A stretch of 64,000 bases of DNA from assembly GCF_020515625.1 (NCBI RefSeq), contig NZ_JAIWPJ010000001.1, positions 1,488,001-1,552,000 on the forward strand. The letters are read 5' to 3'. Both the position numbers and the translations under genes were made by a program. This DNA comes from Natrinema amylolyticum (GTDB lineage: Archaea; Halobacteriota; Halobacteria; Halobacteriales; Natrialbaceae). Under the pieces are notes generated by a model, which saw nothing but the letters and a program-made list of their open reading frames with translations, made no database searches and had not been told where the DNA came from. Below are positions 16,731-25,050 of the stretch, one piece after another (within the stretch, counting starts at the first letter, position 1; the number at the start of each line of letters is the position of its first letter).

Positions 16731-18959
16731 ATGACTACCGACCTACCCCAGGACGACACCGATATTCACCAGTTAGACGAGGACACCGTCACCCGCATCG
16801 CCGCCGGCGAGGTCGTCGAGCGACCCGCGAGCGCGGTGAAGGAACTCGTTGAGAACAGCTTAGATGCCGACGCCGACAGCGTCGACGTCACCGTCGAGGA
16901 GGGCGGGAGGGAACTGATCCGGGTCGCGGACGACGGGCGGGGCATGTCCGAGGCCGACATCCGCGCGGCCGTCCGCGAACACACGACCAGCAAGATCGAC
17001 GGGCTCGAGGACCTCGAGTCGGGCGTCGCGACGCTGGGATTCCGCGGCGAGGCGCTGCACACCATCGGGTCGGTGTCGCGAATGACCATCCGCTCGCGGC
17101 CCCGCGACGGGGACGGCGCGGGGACGGAACTCGTCTACGAGGGCGGCGACGTCGTCTCGGTCGAGCCGACGGGCTGTCCGGCGGGGACGACCGTCGAAAT
17201 CGAGGATCTGTTCTACAACACGCCCGCTCGCCGGAAGTTCCTCAAGACGACCGCGACCGAGTTCGCCCACGTCAATCGCGTCGTCACGCGCTACGCGCTC
17301 GCGAACCCCGATGTGGCGGTCACGCTGACCCACGACGGCCGCGAAGTGTTTTCGACGACGGGCCAGGGCGACCTCCAAGCCGCCGTCCTGTCGGTCTACG
17401 GCCGCGAGGTCGCCTCGGCGATGATCCCCGTCGAGGCCGACGGCGACGAACTCCCGCCGGGGCCGCTCGACGCCGTCTCGGGGCTGGTCTCCCACCCCGA
17501 GACCAACCGCTCGAGCCGAGACTATCTCGCGACCTACGTCAACGGCCGCGCCGTGACCGCCGACGCCGTCCGCGAGGGGATCATGGGTGCCTACGGCACG
17601 CAACTGGGCGGCGACCGCTACCCGTTCGTCACCCTCTTCCTCGAGGTTCCCGGCGACGCGGTAGACGTGAACGTCCACCCGCGCAAGCGGGAGGTCCGCT
17701 TCGACGACGACGACGCGGTCCGGCGACAGGTCGACGCCGCGGTCGAGAGCGCCCTGCTCGAGCACGGTCTGCTCCGATCGCGCGCGCCCCGCGGTCGGTC
17801 GGCACCGGGCGAGGCGCGAGTCGAGCCCGGGGATCGCGGGATCGAGGATGAGTCGTCCGGGGAGTCCGCGACCCTCGAAACCGGCGTCGAGGCGGCGTCG
17901 ACCGCCGACGAATCGAGCGACTCGGAGGACGCGGTCACGGCCTCGGAGTCGGACCGCGAGACGGGCGATCGGCCACCGGCTGAGAGTACTGCGAACGCGG
18001 GTTCGGGGGCCGACTCGGGCGGCTCGGACGCCGCCGTCGACGAGCGATCCGCGAGCCCGCACGGCTCCTCGAGTCGCCCGGACGAACCGTCGACGAACGC
18101 GACGGCGGCAAGCGCCGAGCCGGAACCGGAGGCGGCCAGTGACGTCACGACCGATTCGACGGCGACCAGTAGTGACGTCGCGGCCGAGTCGACGGGAGGG
18201 GGAGCCGGCTCGAGTCGGGCCGATTCGGAGCGAAACGCCGACTCGACCGTAGGCCGGGATCGTGATTCGGGTTCCGGGCGCAAGTTCGACGCCGCGACCG
18301 ACCAGCGGACGCTGACCGGCGAGACCGCGACGGGCGAAGAGACCGAGTTCGACTCGCTGCCCGCCCTGCGGGTGCTCGGCCAGCTCCGCGACACCTATCT
18401 GGTCTGCGAGGCCCCCGACGGCCTCGTCCTGATCGACCAGCACGCCGCCGACGAGCGGGTCAACTACGAGCGCCTGCAGGCGGCGTTCGCGGACGACCCG
18501 ACCGCACAGGCGCTCGCCGACCCCGTCGAACTCGAGCTGACCGCGGCCGAGGCGGAGGCCTTCGAACACTACAGCGAGGCGCTCTCGCGGCTCGGCTTCT
18601 ACGCCGACCGCGTCGACGACCGGACCGTCGCGGTGACCACCGTGCCCGCGGTGCTCGAGGAGACGCTCGAGCCCGAACGGTTGCGGGACGTGCTCGCCTC
18701 CTTCGTCGAGGGCGACCGCGAGGCCGGTGCCGAGACGGTCGACGCGCTGGCCGACGAGTTCCTCGGCGATCTGGCCTGTTACCCGTCGATCACTGGGAAC
18801 ACGTCGCTGACGGAGGGGTCGGTCGTCGACCTGCTGGCGGCGTTAGACGACTGCGAGAATCCCTACTCCTGCCCGCACGGGCGACCGGTGATCGTCCGGT
18901 TCGACGAGGGGGAGATCGAGGATCGCTTCGAGCGGGACTATCCCGGCCACGGCGGGTAG
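16731..18959 (+). CDS. mutL: DNA mismatch repair protein MutL (endonuclease type)
   Basis: 742 residues. The N-terminal GHKL ATPase has VVERPASAVKELVENSLDAD, DDGRGMSEAD and GFRGEALHTIGSVS. The transducer domain includes YVNGRAV and VNVHPRKREVRF. A disordered linker of about 200 residues (about 345-545), very rich in Ser, Glu, Asp and Ala, is longer than usual. The C-terminal domain starts at LPALRVLGQLRDTYLVCEAP and carries the metal-binding nuclease motif DQHAADERVNYE (D569), followed by SCPHGRPVIVRF. MutL couples MutS recognition to strand incision; the DQHA-x2-E-x4-E motif indicates intrinsic nickase activity, as in organisms without MutH. The ATG at 16731 is well supported by the conserved IHQLDEDTVTRIAAGEVVER start. 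Confidence 0.95.
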   Translation: MTTDLPQDDTDIHQLDEDTVTRIAAGEVVERPASAVKELVENSLDADADSVDVTVEEGGRELIRVADDGRGMSEADIRAAVREHTTSKIDGLEDLESGVATLGFRGEALHTIGSVSRMTIRSRPRDGDGAGTELVYEGGDVVSVEPTGCPAGTTVEIEDLFYNTPARRKFLKTTATEFAHVNRVVTRYALANPDVAVTLTHDGREVFSTTGQGDLQAAVLSVYGREVASAMIPVEADGDELPPGPLDAVSGLVSHPETNRSSRDYLATYVNGRAVTADAVREGIMGAYGTQLGGDRYPFVTLFLEVPGDAVDVNVHPRKREVRFDDDDAVRRQVDAAVESALLEHGLLRSRAPRGRSAPGEARVEPGDRGIEDESSGESATLETGVEAASTADESSDSEDAVTASESDRETGDRPPAESTANAGSGADSGGSDAAVDERSASPHGSSSRPDEPSTNATAASAEPEPEAASDVTTDSTATSSDVAAESTGGGAGSSRADSERNADSTVGRDRDSGSGRKFDAATDQRTLTGETATGEETEFDSLPALRVLGQLRDTYLVCEAPDGLVLIDQHAADERVNYERLQAAFADDPTAQALADPVELELTAAEAEAFEHYSEALSRLGFYADRVDDRTVAVTTVPAVLEETLEPERLRDVLASFVEGDREAGAETVDALADEFLGDLACYPSITGNTSLTEGSVVDLLAALDDCENPYSCPHGRPVIVRFDEGEIEDRFERDYPGHGG

Positions 18960-19023
18960 GCCGCCGCTCGAGGACCGTTGCCGTTCTCGGGACTGACGGT
19001 TCCCCTGTCTCTCTCGCCGTCCG

Positions 19024-20346
19024 TTACTCGCTGCTCGCGCCCTCGAGGCTCGGCCCGTCCGGGTCCGGAGTCGTCGCGCGATCGCGCCTGTAGAGCCAGA
19101 TCGTACAGCCGAAGGCGATCACGCCGGCGACGGTGGCGATCCCGAACGCGATCCGGTAGCCGGTCTCCGAGTACACCCGGACGCCGCCGACGAGGTCGCC
19201 GGTCCAGTGGGCGTCCAGCGCCCGCCCCATCAGCGTCGGGAGGATCGCCGCGCCGAAGAAGGCCGCGGCGTTGGCCGTCCCGGTCGAGATCCCGCTCGCG
19301 CTGCTGGGGTGTCGCTCTTGTACGACCGAGTAGCCTAAGACGAACGCCCCCAGCATGATCCCGGCGAGCAGGAACACCGCACCGACGACCGGCAGCGGCG
19401 GGTTCCCGACGATCGCGATCAGGGCGAGACAGCAGACGTAACACGCGCCGCCGGCGACCATCAGCTCGATTCTGGCCTCGAGGCGGTCCGACAGCCAGCC
19501 GACCGCGGGCGGGCCGATCATCAGGCCGACGCCGCCTAGCAGCGTGAGCGTCGAGGCCGCGGTCACCGAGACGTCGTAGGTCTGGACGACGTAGGGCACG
19601 CCCCACAGGCCGAAGAGCGTGATGTTCACGCCGGTCGCGCAGAACAGCATGACGCTGACGACCCAGATCCAGCGGTCGCCGAGGACGGTCGAGAGGTGCC
19701 CCTTCAGCTGGGCGTTCGTGAGTATCTCCTGGCCCGGCACGCCCTCGATGCGGTCGAATCCGGCGTCGACGGGGGAGTTCCGGACGAGCGCGAACACGAC
19801 GACGGCCATCGCGAGACCGGCGACCCCGAGTCCGGCGACCGTCGATCGCCAGCCGAACGCATCGACCGCGAGCGCGAGCGGCGTCGTCGCGAAGACGCCG
19901 CCGAAGCCGGCGACGGCGAAGGTCGCGCCGCTCATCGTCGCGAACTCGTCGTCGCGGTACCAGTTGGCACAGAAGCGGAGGATACAGACGAAGATCACGC
20001 TCCCGCCGAGGCCGACCAGCCCGCGGGCGAGCGTCGCCGCGAGGTAGCCGTCGGCGAACGCGAACCAGACGACGCCGACGTTCATCACCGCCGCCCCGAC
20101 CGTGGCCGTCAGCCGGGGCCCGATTCGATCGGCGAGGACGCCCGACGGGATCTGCATCACCGCATAGACCCAGAAGAAGACGGCATGCAGCGTGCCGAGC
20201 TGTGCGCCGGTCGTCCCGAACGCCGCCATGAGGTGCTCGGAGAGCACCGCCGTCGAGAGGCGATTGACGTTGACCAGCAGGAAGAGGACCCCCATCACCG
20301 CCCACAGGATCCACCGCCGCCGGAGCGGATCGCGCCACAGTCGCAT
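19024..20346 (-). CDS. MFS transporter
   Basis: 440 residues from MRLWRDPLRRRWILWAVMGV. Twelve membrane segments are apparent, with the MFS motif A region GVLADRIGPRLTATVGA between helices 2 and 3 and its repeat VGWLSDRLEARIEL in the second half. PSSASGISTGTANAAAFFGA is a typical helix 10-11 region. The frame continues upstream to 20517 but that part is Arg-rich and non-hydrophobic. A permease of anion:cation-symporter or OFA-like type; the substrate cannot be inferred. Divergently oriented to rtcA with a 173-nt gap. Confidence 0.87.
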   Translation of the reverse strand: MRLWRDPLRRRWILWAVMGVLFLLVNVNRLSTAVLSEHLMAAFGTTGAQLGTLHAVFFWVYAVMQIPSGVLADRIGPRLTATVGAAVMNVGVVWFAFADGYLAATLARGLVGLGGSVIFVCILRFCANWYRDDEFATMSGATFAVAGFGGVFATTPLALAVDAFGWRSTVAGLGVAGLAMAVVVFALVRNSPVDAGFDRIEGVPGQEILTNAQLKGHLSTVLGDRWIWVVSVMLFCATGVNITLFGLWGVPYVVQTYDVSVTAASTLTLLGGVGLMIGPPAVGWLSDRLEARIELMVAGGACYVCCLALIAIVGNPPLPVVGAVFLLAGIMLGAFVLGYSVVQERHPSSASGISTGTANAAAFFGAAILPTLMGRALDAHWTGDLVGGVRVYSETGYRIAFGIATVAGVIAFGCTIWLYRRDRATTPDPDGPSLEGASSE

Positions 20347-20519
20347 GGTAACACGACTCTTCCGCGGAGCACCGAAAAGCTTCACCAACCGGAAAGAGCG
20401 GGGTCGATGCACGAGGGCGTCTCGTCGGTGCAAGCCGTCGCTTGGCAGTACAGGTGATGATACCCTCGAGACGAACCGGTGTCGGCACTGGTAGGTGACT
20501 CGAGGTCCACCGTCCACCC

Positions 20520-21593
20520 ATGACGAGCCTGCGAGAACTCGACGGCTCGAGCGCCGGCGGCCAGTTCCTTCGGACCGCGCTCGCGCTGTCGGTCCTCGAG
20601 AACGAGTCGGTTCGCCTCGAGAACGTCCGCGGCGACCGGTCGACGCCCGGGCTCCGCCATCAACATCTGGCGGTCCTCGAGACGATGGCGGAGCTCTGTG
20701 ACGCCGACGTGTCGGGTGCCGAACTGGGTGCGGAGACGGTCGAATTCGAGCCGGGACTCGAGTCCGCCGACGGACCGGAGCGCGGCACGCTCGAGGGCGG
20801 AGCGTACGCCGTCGACATCGGAACCGCCGGCAGCGCGACGCTGCTGTGCAACGCCTTGCTTCCGCTGGCGACGGTCCTCGAGTCCCCGCTGTCGGTGACG
20901 GTTACCGGGGGGACTGACGTGGCGTGGTCGCCGCCGCTGGACTACCTCCGCCACGTGAAGTTCCCGCTACTTCGCCGCTTCGGCATCGAAGCCACTTGCG
21001 AGGTCGATCGTCGCGGGTTCTATCCCGACGGCGGCGGCGAGCTTACACTTCGGCTCGAGCCCTCGCGCCTCGAGCGGATCGAGATCGTCGAGCGGGGACC
21101 GCTCGAGGGGCTCCGACTCTACTCGACCGAATCGGAGTCGCTGGCGGACCGCGACGTCGCATACCGACAGGCCGAGGGAGCGCTCGAGCGGCTGGATCGG
21201 GAGCCGTCGCTCGAACTCGCGGAGCGGCGCGAAATCACGGCGGACAGTCCCTCTCCGGGCTCCGCGCTGGTGCTTCGCATCGATCACGGAACCGGCATCG
21301 CCGGCTTCTCCGCCCTCGGCGAGCGCGGCACGCCCGCGGAGCGCGTCGGCGAAGACGCCGCGGACGCCGCGAACCGGTTTCTCGAGGGAGCGGCCCCGGT
21401 CGACCGGCACATGGCCGACCAGTTGCTCGTGTTCCTCGCGCTCGCTGGCGGTCGCATACGCGTCCCCACCGTGACTGAGCACGTCGAAACGCGGTGTGAA
21501 CTACTCGAGGACTTCGGAGCGAAAATCGAACTCGAAGCCGACGGCGAGACGACGATCGTCTCGATCCCGTCACCGCTCCGCGGTGGCGAGTAG
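20520..21593 (+). CDS. rtcA: RNA 3'-terminal phosphate cyclase
   Basis: 357 residues with the family signatures ELDGSSAGGQFLRTALALSV at the N-terminus, GDRSTPGLRHQHL, GTAGSATLLCNALLPLA, the DGGGELTL turn, and the C-terminal block PVDRHMADQLLVFLALAGG containing the nucleotidyl-accepting histidine. RtcA adenylates RNA 3'-phosphates and converts them to 2',3'-cyclic phosphates. No RtcB or archease gene is nearby. The gene's final codons lie within the first unit of a 41-bp tandem repeat (see 21580-21672), so its extreme C-terminus (LRGGE) may have been set by that repeat. Confidence 0.92.
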   Translation: MTSLRELDGSSAGGQFLRTALALSVLENESVRLENVRGDRSTPGLRHQHLAVLETMAELCDADVSGAELGAETVEFEPGLESADGPERGTLEGGAYAVDIGTAGSATLLCNALLPLATVLESPLSVTVTGGTDVAWSPPLDYLRHVKFPLLRRFGIEATCEVDRRGFYPDGGGELTLRLEPSRLERIEIVERGPLEGLRLYSTESESLADRDVAYRQAEGALERLDREPSLELAERREITADSPSPGSALVLRIDHGTGIAGFSALGERGTPAERVGEDAADAANRFLEGAAPVDRHMADQLLVFLALAGGRIRVPTVTEHVETRCELLEDFGAKIELEADGETTIVSIPSPLRGGE

Positions 21594-21672
21594 CGTCTCG
21601 GAAGCGGTCGGACGGATTTCGCGGTGACGAGTAGCGTCTCGGAAGCGGTCGGACGGATTTCGCGGTGACGAG
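21580..21672 (+). repeat. 41-bp tandem direct repeat, about 2.3 copies, over the rtcA stop codon
   Basis: Unit 1 starts at 21580 (GCGGTGGCGAGTAGCGTCTC...), unit 2 at 21621 and a partial third at 21662. Units 1 and 2 differ by one base (GGCGAG versus GACGAG). The rtcA stop codon TAG lies within unit 1, and the duplication therefore does not change the protein. Probably a recent slippage or recombination product. Confidence 0.85.
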
Positions 21673-21819
21673 AGCGAGTCCGGTTCCGCTCCGTCTCCAG
21701 TACTGGATCGGGTCGGCGCAATAGGCCACGGGGGCGGCTCCGCTAACGAGTACTCGCTGGCGATTTCTCCCCATCACCGCGGCCCGTCGGGCGCTGTCGG
21801 GCGGCGGTAACCGCCACAA

Positions 21820-21826
21820 CTTATAG
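21820..21826 (+). promoter_or_regulatory. TATA-like box before the kdgK transcript
   Basis: CTTATAG lies 27-30 nt before the ATG at 21850, not before the kdgK GTG at 21903. This places the expected leaderless 5' end at the micro-ORF described in the next entry. Confidence 0.5.
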
Positions 21827-21849
21827 CAGCGCCGTCCGTTGGCTCGAGT

Positions 21850-21906
21850 ATGGCCGACAGAGTGACTGCCGTACACCGCAGATCGATCCGGGGTGTCGAA
21901 CCGTGA
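21850..21906 (+). CDS. 18-residue leaderless micro-ORF coupled to the sugar kinase
   Basis: The frame encodes MADRVTAVHRRSIRGVEP and its TGA overlaps the downstream GTG start (GTGA at 21903-21906). The ATG is at the expected transcription start from the TATA box at 21820, so ribosomes would enter here and reinitiate on the kinase. The peptide is basic and unlike a folded halophile protein, so its role is likely regulatory coupling. Assigned on geometry alone. Confidence 0.4.
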   Translation: MADRVTAVHRRSIRGVEP

Positions 21907-22862
21907 GTCAGAGCGACATCGTCACCTTCGGAGAGACGATGCTCCGGTTGTCGCCGCCGGACAGCGAACGGCTCGAGAACGCCGACGAGTTCGAGGTTCG
22001 GGCCGCCGGAGCCGAGAGCAACGTCGCCATCGCGGCGAGTCGGCTGGGCGCGTCGGCGACCTGGATGTCGAAAGTACCCGAGACGGCGCTCGGACGCCGG
22101 ATCGTCGGCGAGCTCCGCGGATACGGCATCGAGACCGACATCGTCTGGAGCCACCGGGGCCGACAGGGGACCTACTACCTCGAGCACGCGGGCAAACCGC
22201 GCGGGACGAACGTGATCTACGACCGGGACGACACCGCCGTCTCGACGGCGGAGGCCCGCGAGTTCGACATCGATCGGATTCAGGACGCGCAGGTCTTCTT
22301 TACCACCGGAATCACGCCTGCGCTCTCCTCCACGCTCCGGGATACGACGTTGAATCTGCTCAAGGCGGCCCGCAAGGGCGGGACGACGACCGCCTTCGAC
22401 TTCAACTACCGGCGAAAGCTCTGGTCGCCCGACGAGGCCAAAGAGACGCTGACGAAGCTGTTCCCCGGGATCGACGTTCTCATCATCGCCGCTCGCGACG
22501 CGCGAACGGTCCTCGGCTTCGAGGGCGACCCGCGACAGCTCGCCCACAAGCTCGGCTCGCAGTACGATTTCACGACCGTCGTCGTCACCCGCGGCTCGGA
22601 GGGCGCGGTCGGCTGGCACGACAGCATCGTCCACGATCACGACGCCTACGAGACCGATACCGTCGATCCGATCGGCACCGGGGACGCCTTCTCCGGCGCG
22701 TTCATCGCTCGCCGACTCGACGGCGACGACGTACCGACCGCCCTCGAGTACGCCGCGGCGACCGCGTCGCTCAAGCGGACGATCCCCGGCGACATCGCGC
22801 TCGTCACCGCGGACGAGGTCGAGAGCGTCGTCAAAGATCAGGGCGAAGAGATCTCGCGGTAA
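21903..22862 (+). CDS. kdgK: 2-keto-3-deoxygluconate kinase (PfkB family)
   Basis: 319 residues with a GTG start. PfkB features: DIVTFGETMLRLSPP at the N-terminus, the sugar-binding region AAGAESNVAIAASRLG, and the C-terminal signature DPIGTGDAFSGAFIARRL containing the catalytic Asp and anion hole (about 257-274). RGTNVIYDRDDTAVS in the lid region and FDFNYRRKLWSP are typical of archaeal KDG kinases in the semi-phosphorylative Entner-Doudoroff pathway, which phosphorylate 2-keto-3-deoxygluconate (or the galactonate analogue). A fructokinase cannot be fully excluded. Start chosen at the GTG that overlaps the upstream micro-ORF stop; no ATG lies in frame upstream. Confidence 0.85.
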   Translation: MSQSDIVTFGETMLRLSPPDSERLENADEFEVRAAGAESNVAIAASRLGASATWMSKVPETALGRRIVGELRGYGIETDIVWSHRGRQGTYYLEHAGKPRGTNVIYDRDDTAVSTAEAREFDIDRIQDAQVFFTTGITPALSSTLRDTTLNLLKAARKGGTTTAFDFNYRRKLWSPDEAKETLTKLFPGIDVLIIAARDARTVLGFEGDPRQLAHKLGSQYDFTTVVVTRGSEGAVGWHDSIVHDHDAYETDTVDPIGTGDAFSGAFIARRLDGDDVPTALEYAAATASLKRTIPGDIALVTADEVESVVKDQGEEISR

Positions 22863-22915
22863 TTCCCGCGAGTCGTCTCAACTAGTAGACGCGTTCCGAG
22901 GCGGTCGCGGCGACG

Positions 22916-22970
22916 ATTGGACGGGTTTGCCAGAAGCTGTTTTATAGACCAGTCAAAAGCAGTGAGTGTA
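22916..22970 (+). promoter_or_regulatory. Promoter block shared by the two PGF-CTERM paralogues (copy 1)
   Basis: ATTGGACGGG (22916) and CCAGAAG are followed by the TATA-like TTTTATAG (about 22940-22947). GAGTGTAATGAA runs into the start codon at 22971. The distance from ATTGG to ATG is exactly 55 nt, as in copy 2 (24996-25050). The TATA-to-ATG spacing indicates a nearly leaderless transcript. Confidence 0.55.
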
Positions 22971-24620
22971 ATGAAGCGTGGAACCACACTACTGGTCGCA
23001 CTGCTCGTGGTCATGAGTACGGTGACGATGGCCGCGGCCGCCGGTGCGACGACGACGCAGGTAGAATCGGAGACGACCACCCAGACCGAAACCGAGGCGA
23101 ATACGACCGCCGACAGCGACTCGAGCGGCGAACTCGACTCCAGTACGCAGGTCGACTCGGAGACGAGCACTGAATCGAACACGTCGAGCGAAACGGAGTC
23201 GACCACTCAATCAGAGTCGGAAACGAGCGCCGACGGCGAGTCCGACTCGAGTCTCGAGGGCGAGGCGGAAGCCGAGACCTCCGTCGACGGGGAATCCGAG
23301 ACGACCGTCGACGACGGCTCGAACACGACCGCGGACGTGGAGTCGGAAACGTCCGTCGAGGCCGAGGCTGAGGCTGAGGTCGACGCCGAGACCGATACCA
23401 CGAGTGAGTCCGAATCGGACGAGACGACTGACGACGAGTCGAACGAAACGAGCGAATCGGACTCGGACGAGACGACTGACGACGAGTCGAACGAAACGAG
23501 CGAATCGGACTCGGACGAGACGACCGACGACGAGTCGAACGGGACCGCGGAGGGTGACGCCTACGCGGGCACTCACGTCGGGTTCGACGTGCAGGGCGAC
23601 GCGATCACCGACTACCGCGTCGACGGCGACCGGCCGTTCGCGTCCGTCACCGTCCGGTCCCAGAGCGAGGCCGAATCCGAGGCGACGCTCGAGACCGGCG
23701 CGGAACTGTCAGTGGCGACGCAGACGGAGACGAGCGCGCAGGCCCGGACCGAGAGCAACGCGACGGTATCGGCCCACGATACGCGACACGGGACGCTGGT
23801 CGTCGAGAGCGGCAACGAGTCCCAGTCCGTCGAGGCCGAGCTCGGGGCCAGCGCCGAGGCCCGCGACGAGGGCGACCGCGTCGTCGTCGAGACCGAGGAC
23901 CGCGAGGGCGTCTTCCTCGTCGCCGGCGACGGCGACGTGACCGTCACCGCCGAGGGCAACGTGTCGGCGTCGCTGAGCGAGAACGCGACGCTCGCGTTCC
24001 GCTCCTACGAGGCGGGCGAACGCGACGAGAGCGACGAATACGAGGAGTCGCTGATCGCCGAGGGCGACGCCGCCGTCGAAGCGACCGCCGAGCACCGCAA
24101 CGGCGAGAGTGTCACGAGCGCCGTCACGTACGGCCAGGAGACCGCCGCGAACGCGAGCCAGAGCGCCGAAAATCGGGTCAACATCACCGTCGACCGCGCC
24201 ACCCACGAGGGCACGGTCGTGATGACGACCGTCTCCGACGAAGCCGTCGGGAGCCTCGAGGACCTGTCGGTGACGATCGACGGCGAGGCCGCGGTCGAAG
24301 TCGACTCGAAGAGCGAGGTCGAAGGCGCGATCGGCAGCGACGAGACCCGATACACGGTCGTCCAGAACGCGCAGGCAGAAGGGCAGGCGACCGTTTACAT
24401 CGGCGTCAACCACTTCTCCGAGCGGACGATGACGATCGCGGGTGCGACCGCCGATGACGGCAGTACGAGCGACGGCGACGATTCCGAGAGCAGTGAGGAG
24501 GACAGCGAGATCACCAGCGAGGACGCCGACGACGCGAGCGACAGCGTTCCCGGCTTCGGTGCCGGCGTCAGCGTCGTCGCGATCTCGACCGCCGGACTAC
24601 TCGCTCGCGTCCGGAACTAG
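22971..24620 (+). CDS. PGF-CTERM surface protein with long Ser/Thr/Glu/Asp-rich N-terminal region
   Basis: 549 residues. A Sec signal (MKRGTTLLVALLVVMSTVTM, then AAAAGA) precedes about 165 residues of low-complexity Thr/Ser/Glu/Asp with many N-x-S/T and Thr sites, including three copies of a 16-residue repeat (DETTDDESNETSESDS). From GDAYAGTHVGFDVQGDAITD onward it is a beta-rich domain homologous to the next gene. The C-terminus SVPGFGAGVSVVAISTAGLL plus basic RVRN is a PGF-CTERM signal, processed by archaeosortase A and lipid-anchored to the outer face of the membrane. Probably a heavily glycosylated cell-surface protein. The start is fixed by the signal peptide; the frame open to 22917 is ignored. 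Confidence 0.85.
   Translation: MKRGTTLLVALLVVMSTVTMAAAAGATTTQVESETTTQTETEANTTADSDSSGELDSSTQVDSETSTESNTSSETESTTQSESETSADGESDSSLEGEAEAETSVDGESETTVDDGSNTTADVESETSVEAEAEAEVDAETDTTSESESDETTDDESNETSESDSDETTDDESNETSESDSDETTDDESNGTAEGDAYAGTHVGFDVQGDAITDYRVDGDRPFASVTVRSQSEAESEATLETGAELSVATQTETSAQARTESNATVSAHDTRHGTLVVESGNESQSVEAELGASAEARDEGDRVVVETEDREGVFLVAGDGDVTVTAEGNVSASLSENATLAFRSYEAGERDESDEYEESLIAEGDAAVEATAEHRNGESVTSAVTYGQETAANASQSAENRVNITVDRATHEGTVVMTTVSDEAVGSLEDLSVTIDGEAAVEVDSKSEVEGAIGSDETRYTVVQNAQAEGQATVYIGVNHFSERTMTIAGATADDGSTSDGDDSESSEEDSEITSEDADDASDSVPGFGAGVSVVAISTAGLLARVRN
23418..23540 (+). repeat. 48-bp in-frame tandem repeat (2.6 copies) inside the PGF-CTERM gene
   Basis: Units begin at 23418, 23466 and 23514. 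The first two are identical, and the third diverges after about 27 nt. Each codes for a 16-residue block DETTDDESNETSESDS. Expansion or contraction would lengthen or shorten the exposed stalk without a frameshift. Confidence 0.85.
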
Positions 24621-24863
24621 TCGGTAGCACCAGTTTCCGATCACTGCTCGGTTCCACTTTTCGACGGCACTCGACGCGAGCGCAGCGACGGAGAACGGCA
24701 GGAAAGGATCTCCGGCTGTCGGTGGGCCGTGTACCGTAATTGTGGTTTTCGGGGAATCGTCATAGAGACACCACTTCTCGCTGTACTGTACCGTTCTCTC
24801 ACTCTCGTTCGTTGCGTAGTCGCGTGTCCGCTGACGGTGCGTGAGTGAACTGAGCGCTGTCAC
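24597..24863 (-). CDS. Possible small protein or gene remnant between the paralogues
   Basis: An 88-codon frame (MTALSSLTHRQRTRDYATNE...) whose composition (W, C, K, Y present, not Arg/Ser-dominated) differs from antisense shadows. Examples are VQYSEKWCLYDDSPKTTITV and VEKWNRAVIGNWCYRL. Its 3' end overlaps the surface-protein gene by 24 nt, and the region is AT-richer than its surroundings. No family recognised; it might be a decayed fragment. The rest of the 24621-25050 gap shows no other gene. Confidence 0.3.
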   Translation of the reverse strand: MTALSSLTHRQRTRDYATNESERTVQYSEKWCLYDDSPKTTITVHGPPTAGDPFLPFSVAALASSAVEKWNRAVIGNWCYRLVPDASE

Positions 24864-24995
24864 ACCATCGAGACAGCGGTCCGACCGGCCGAGACTATCC
24901 GATGCAGCGATAGACTATGCGTGTCGTTGGGACCTCACGAAACCGGAGACGGGGCCGCGCGATCGCTCCGGTCGCGTACGTGATTCGCACGCACA

Positions 24996-25050
24996 ATTGG
25001 ACGGCTCTGTCAGAAGGGCCTTTATGTCCCACTGTCACCGGACGAGTGCA
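24996..25050 (+). promoter_or_regulatory. Promoter block shared by the two PGF-CTERM paralogues (copy 2)
   Basis: ATTGGACGGC (24996), TCAGAAG and CTTTATG (about 25019-25025), then GAGTGCAATGAA at the start codon. These match copy 1 (22916-22970) in order and in exact spacing. The conserved upstream part lies in the BRE/activator position, so both genes are probably controlled by the same factor. Confidence 0.55.

Noticed and set aside
16860-18569. 569-codon minus-strand frame opposite mutL
   Set aside because: Arg/Gly/Val-rich antisense shadow with no recognisable domain.
9680-18959. mutS and mutL as one operon
   Set aside because: Five genes in both orientations and several promoters separate them.
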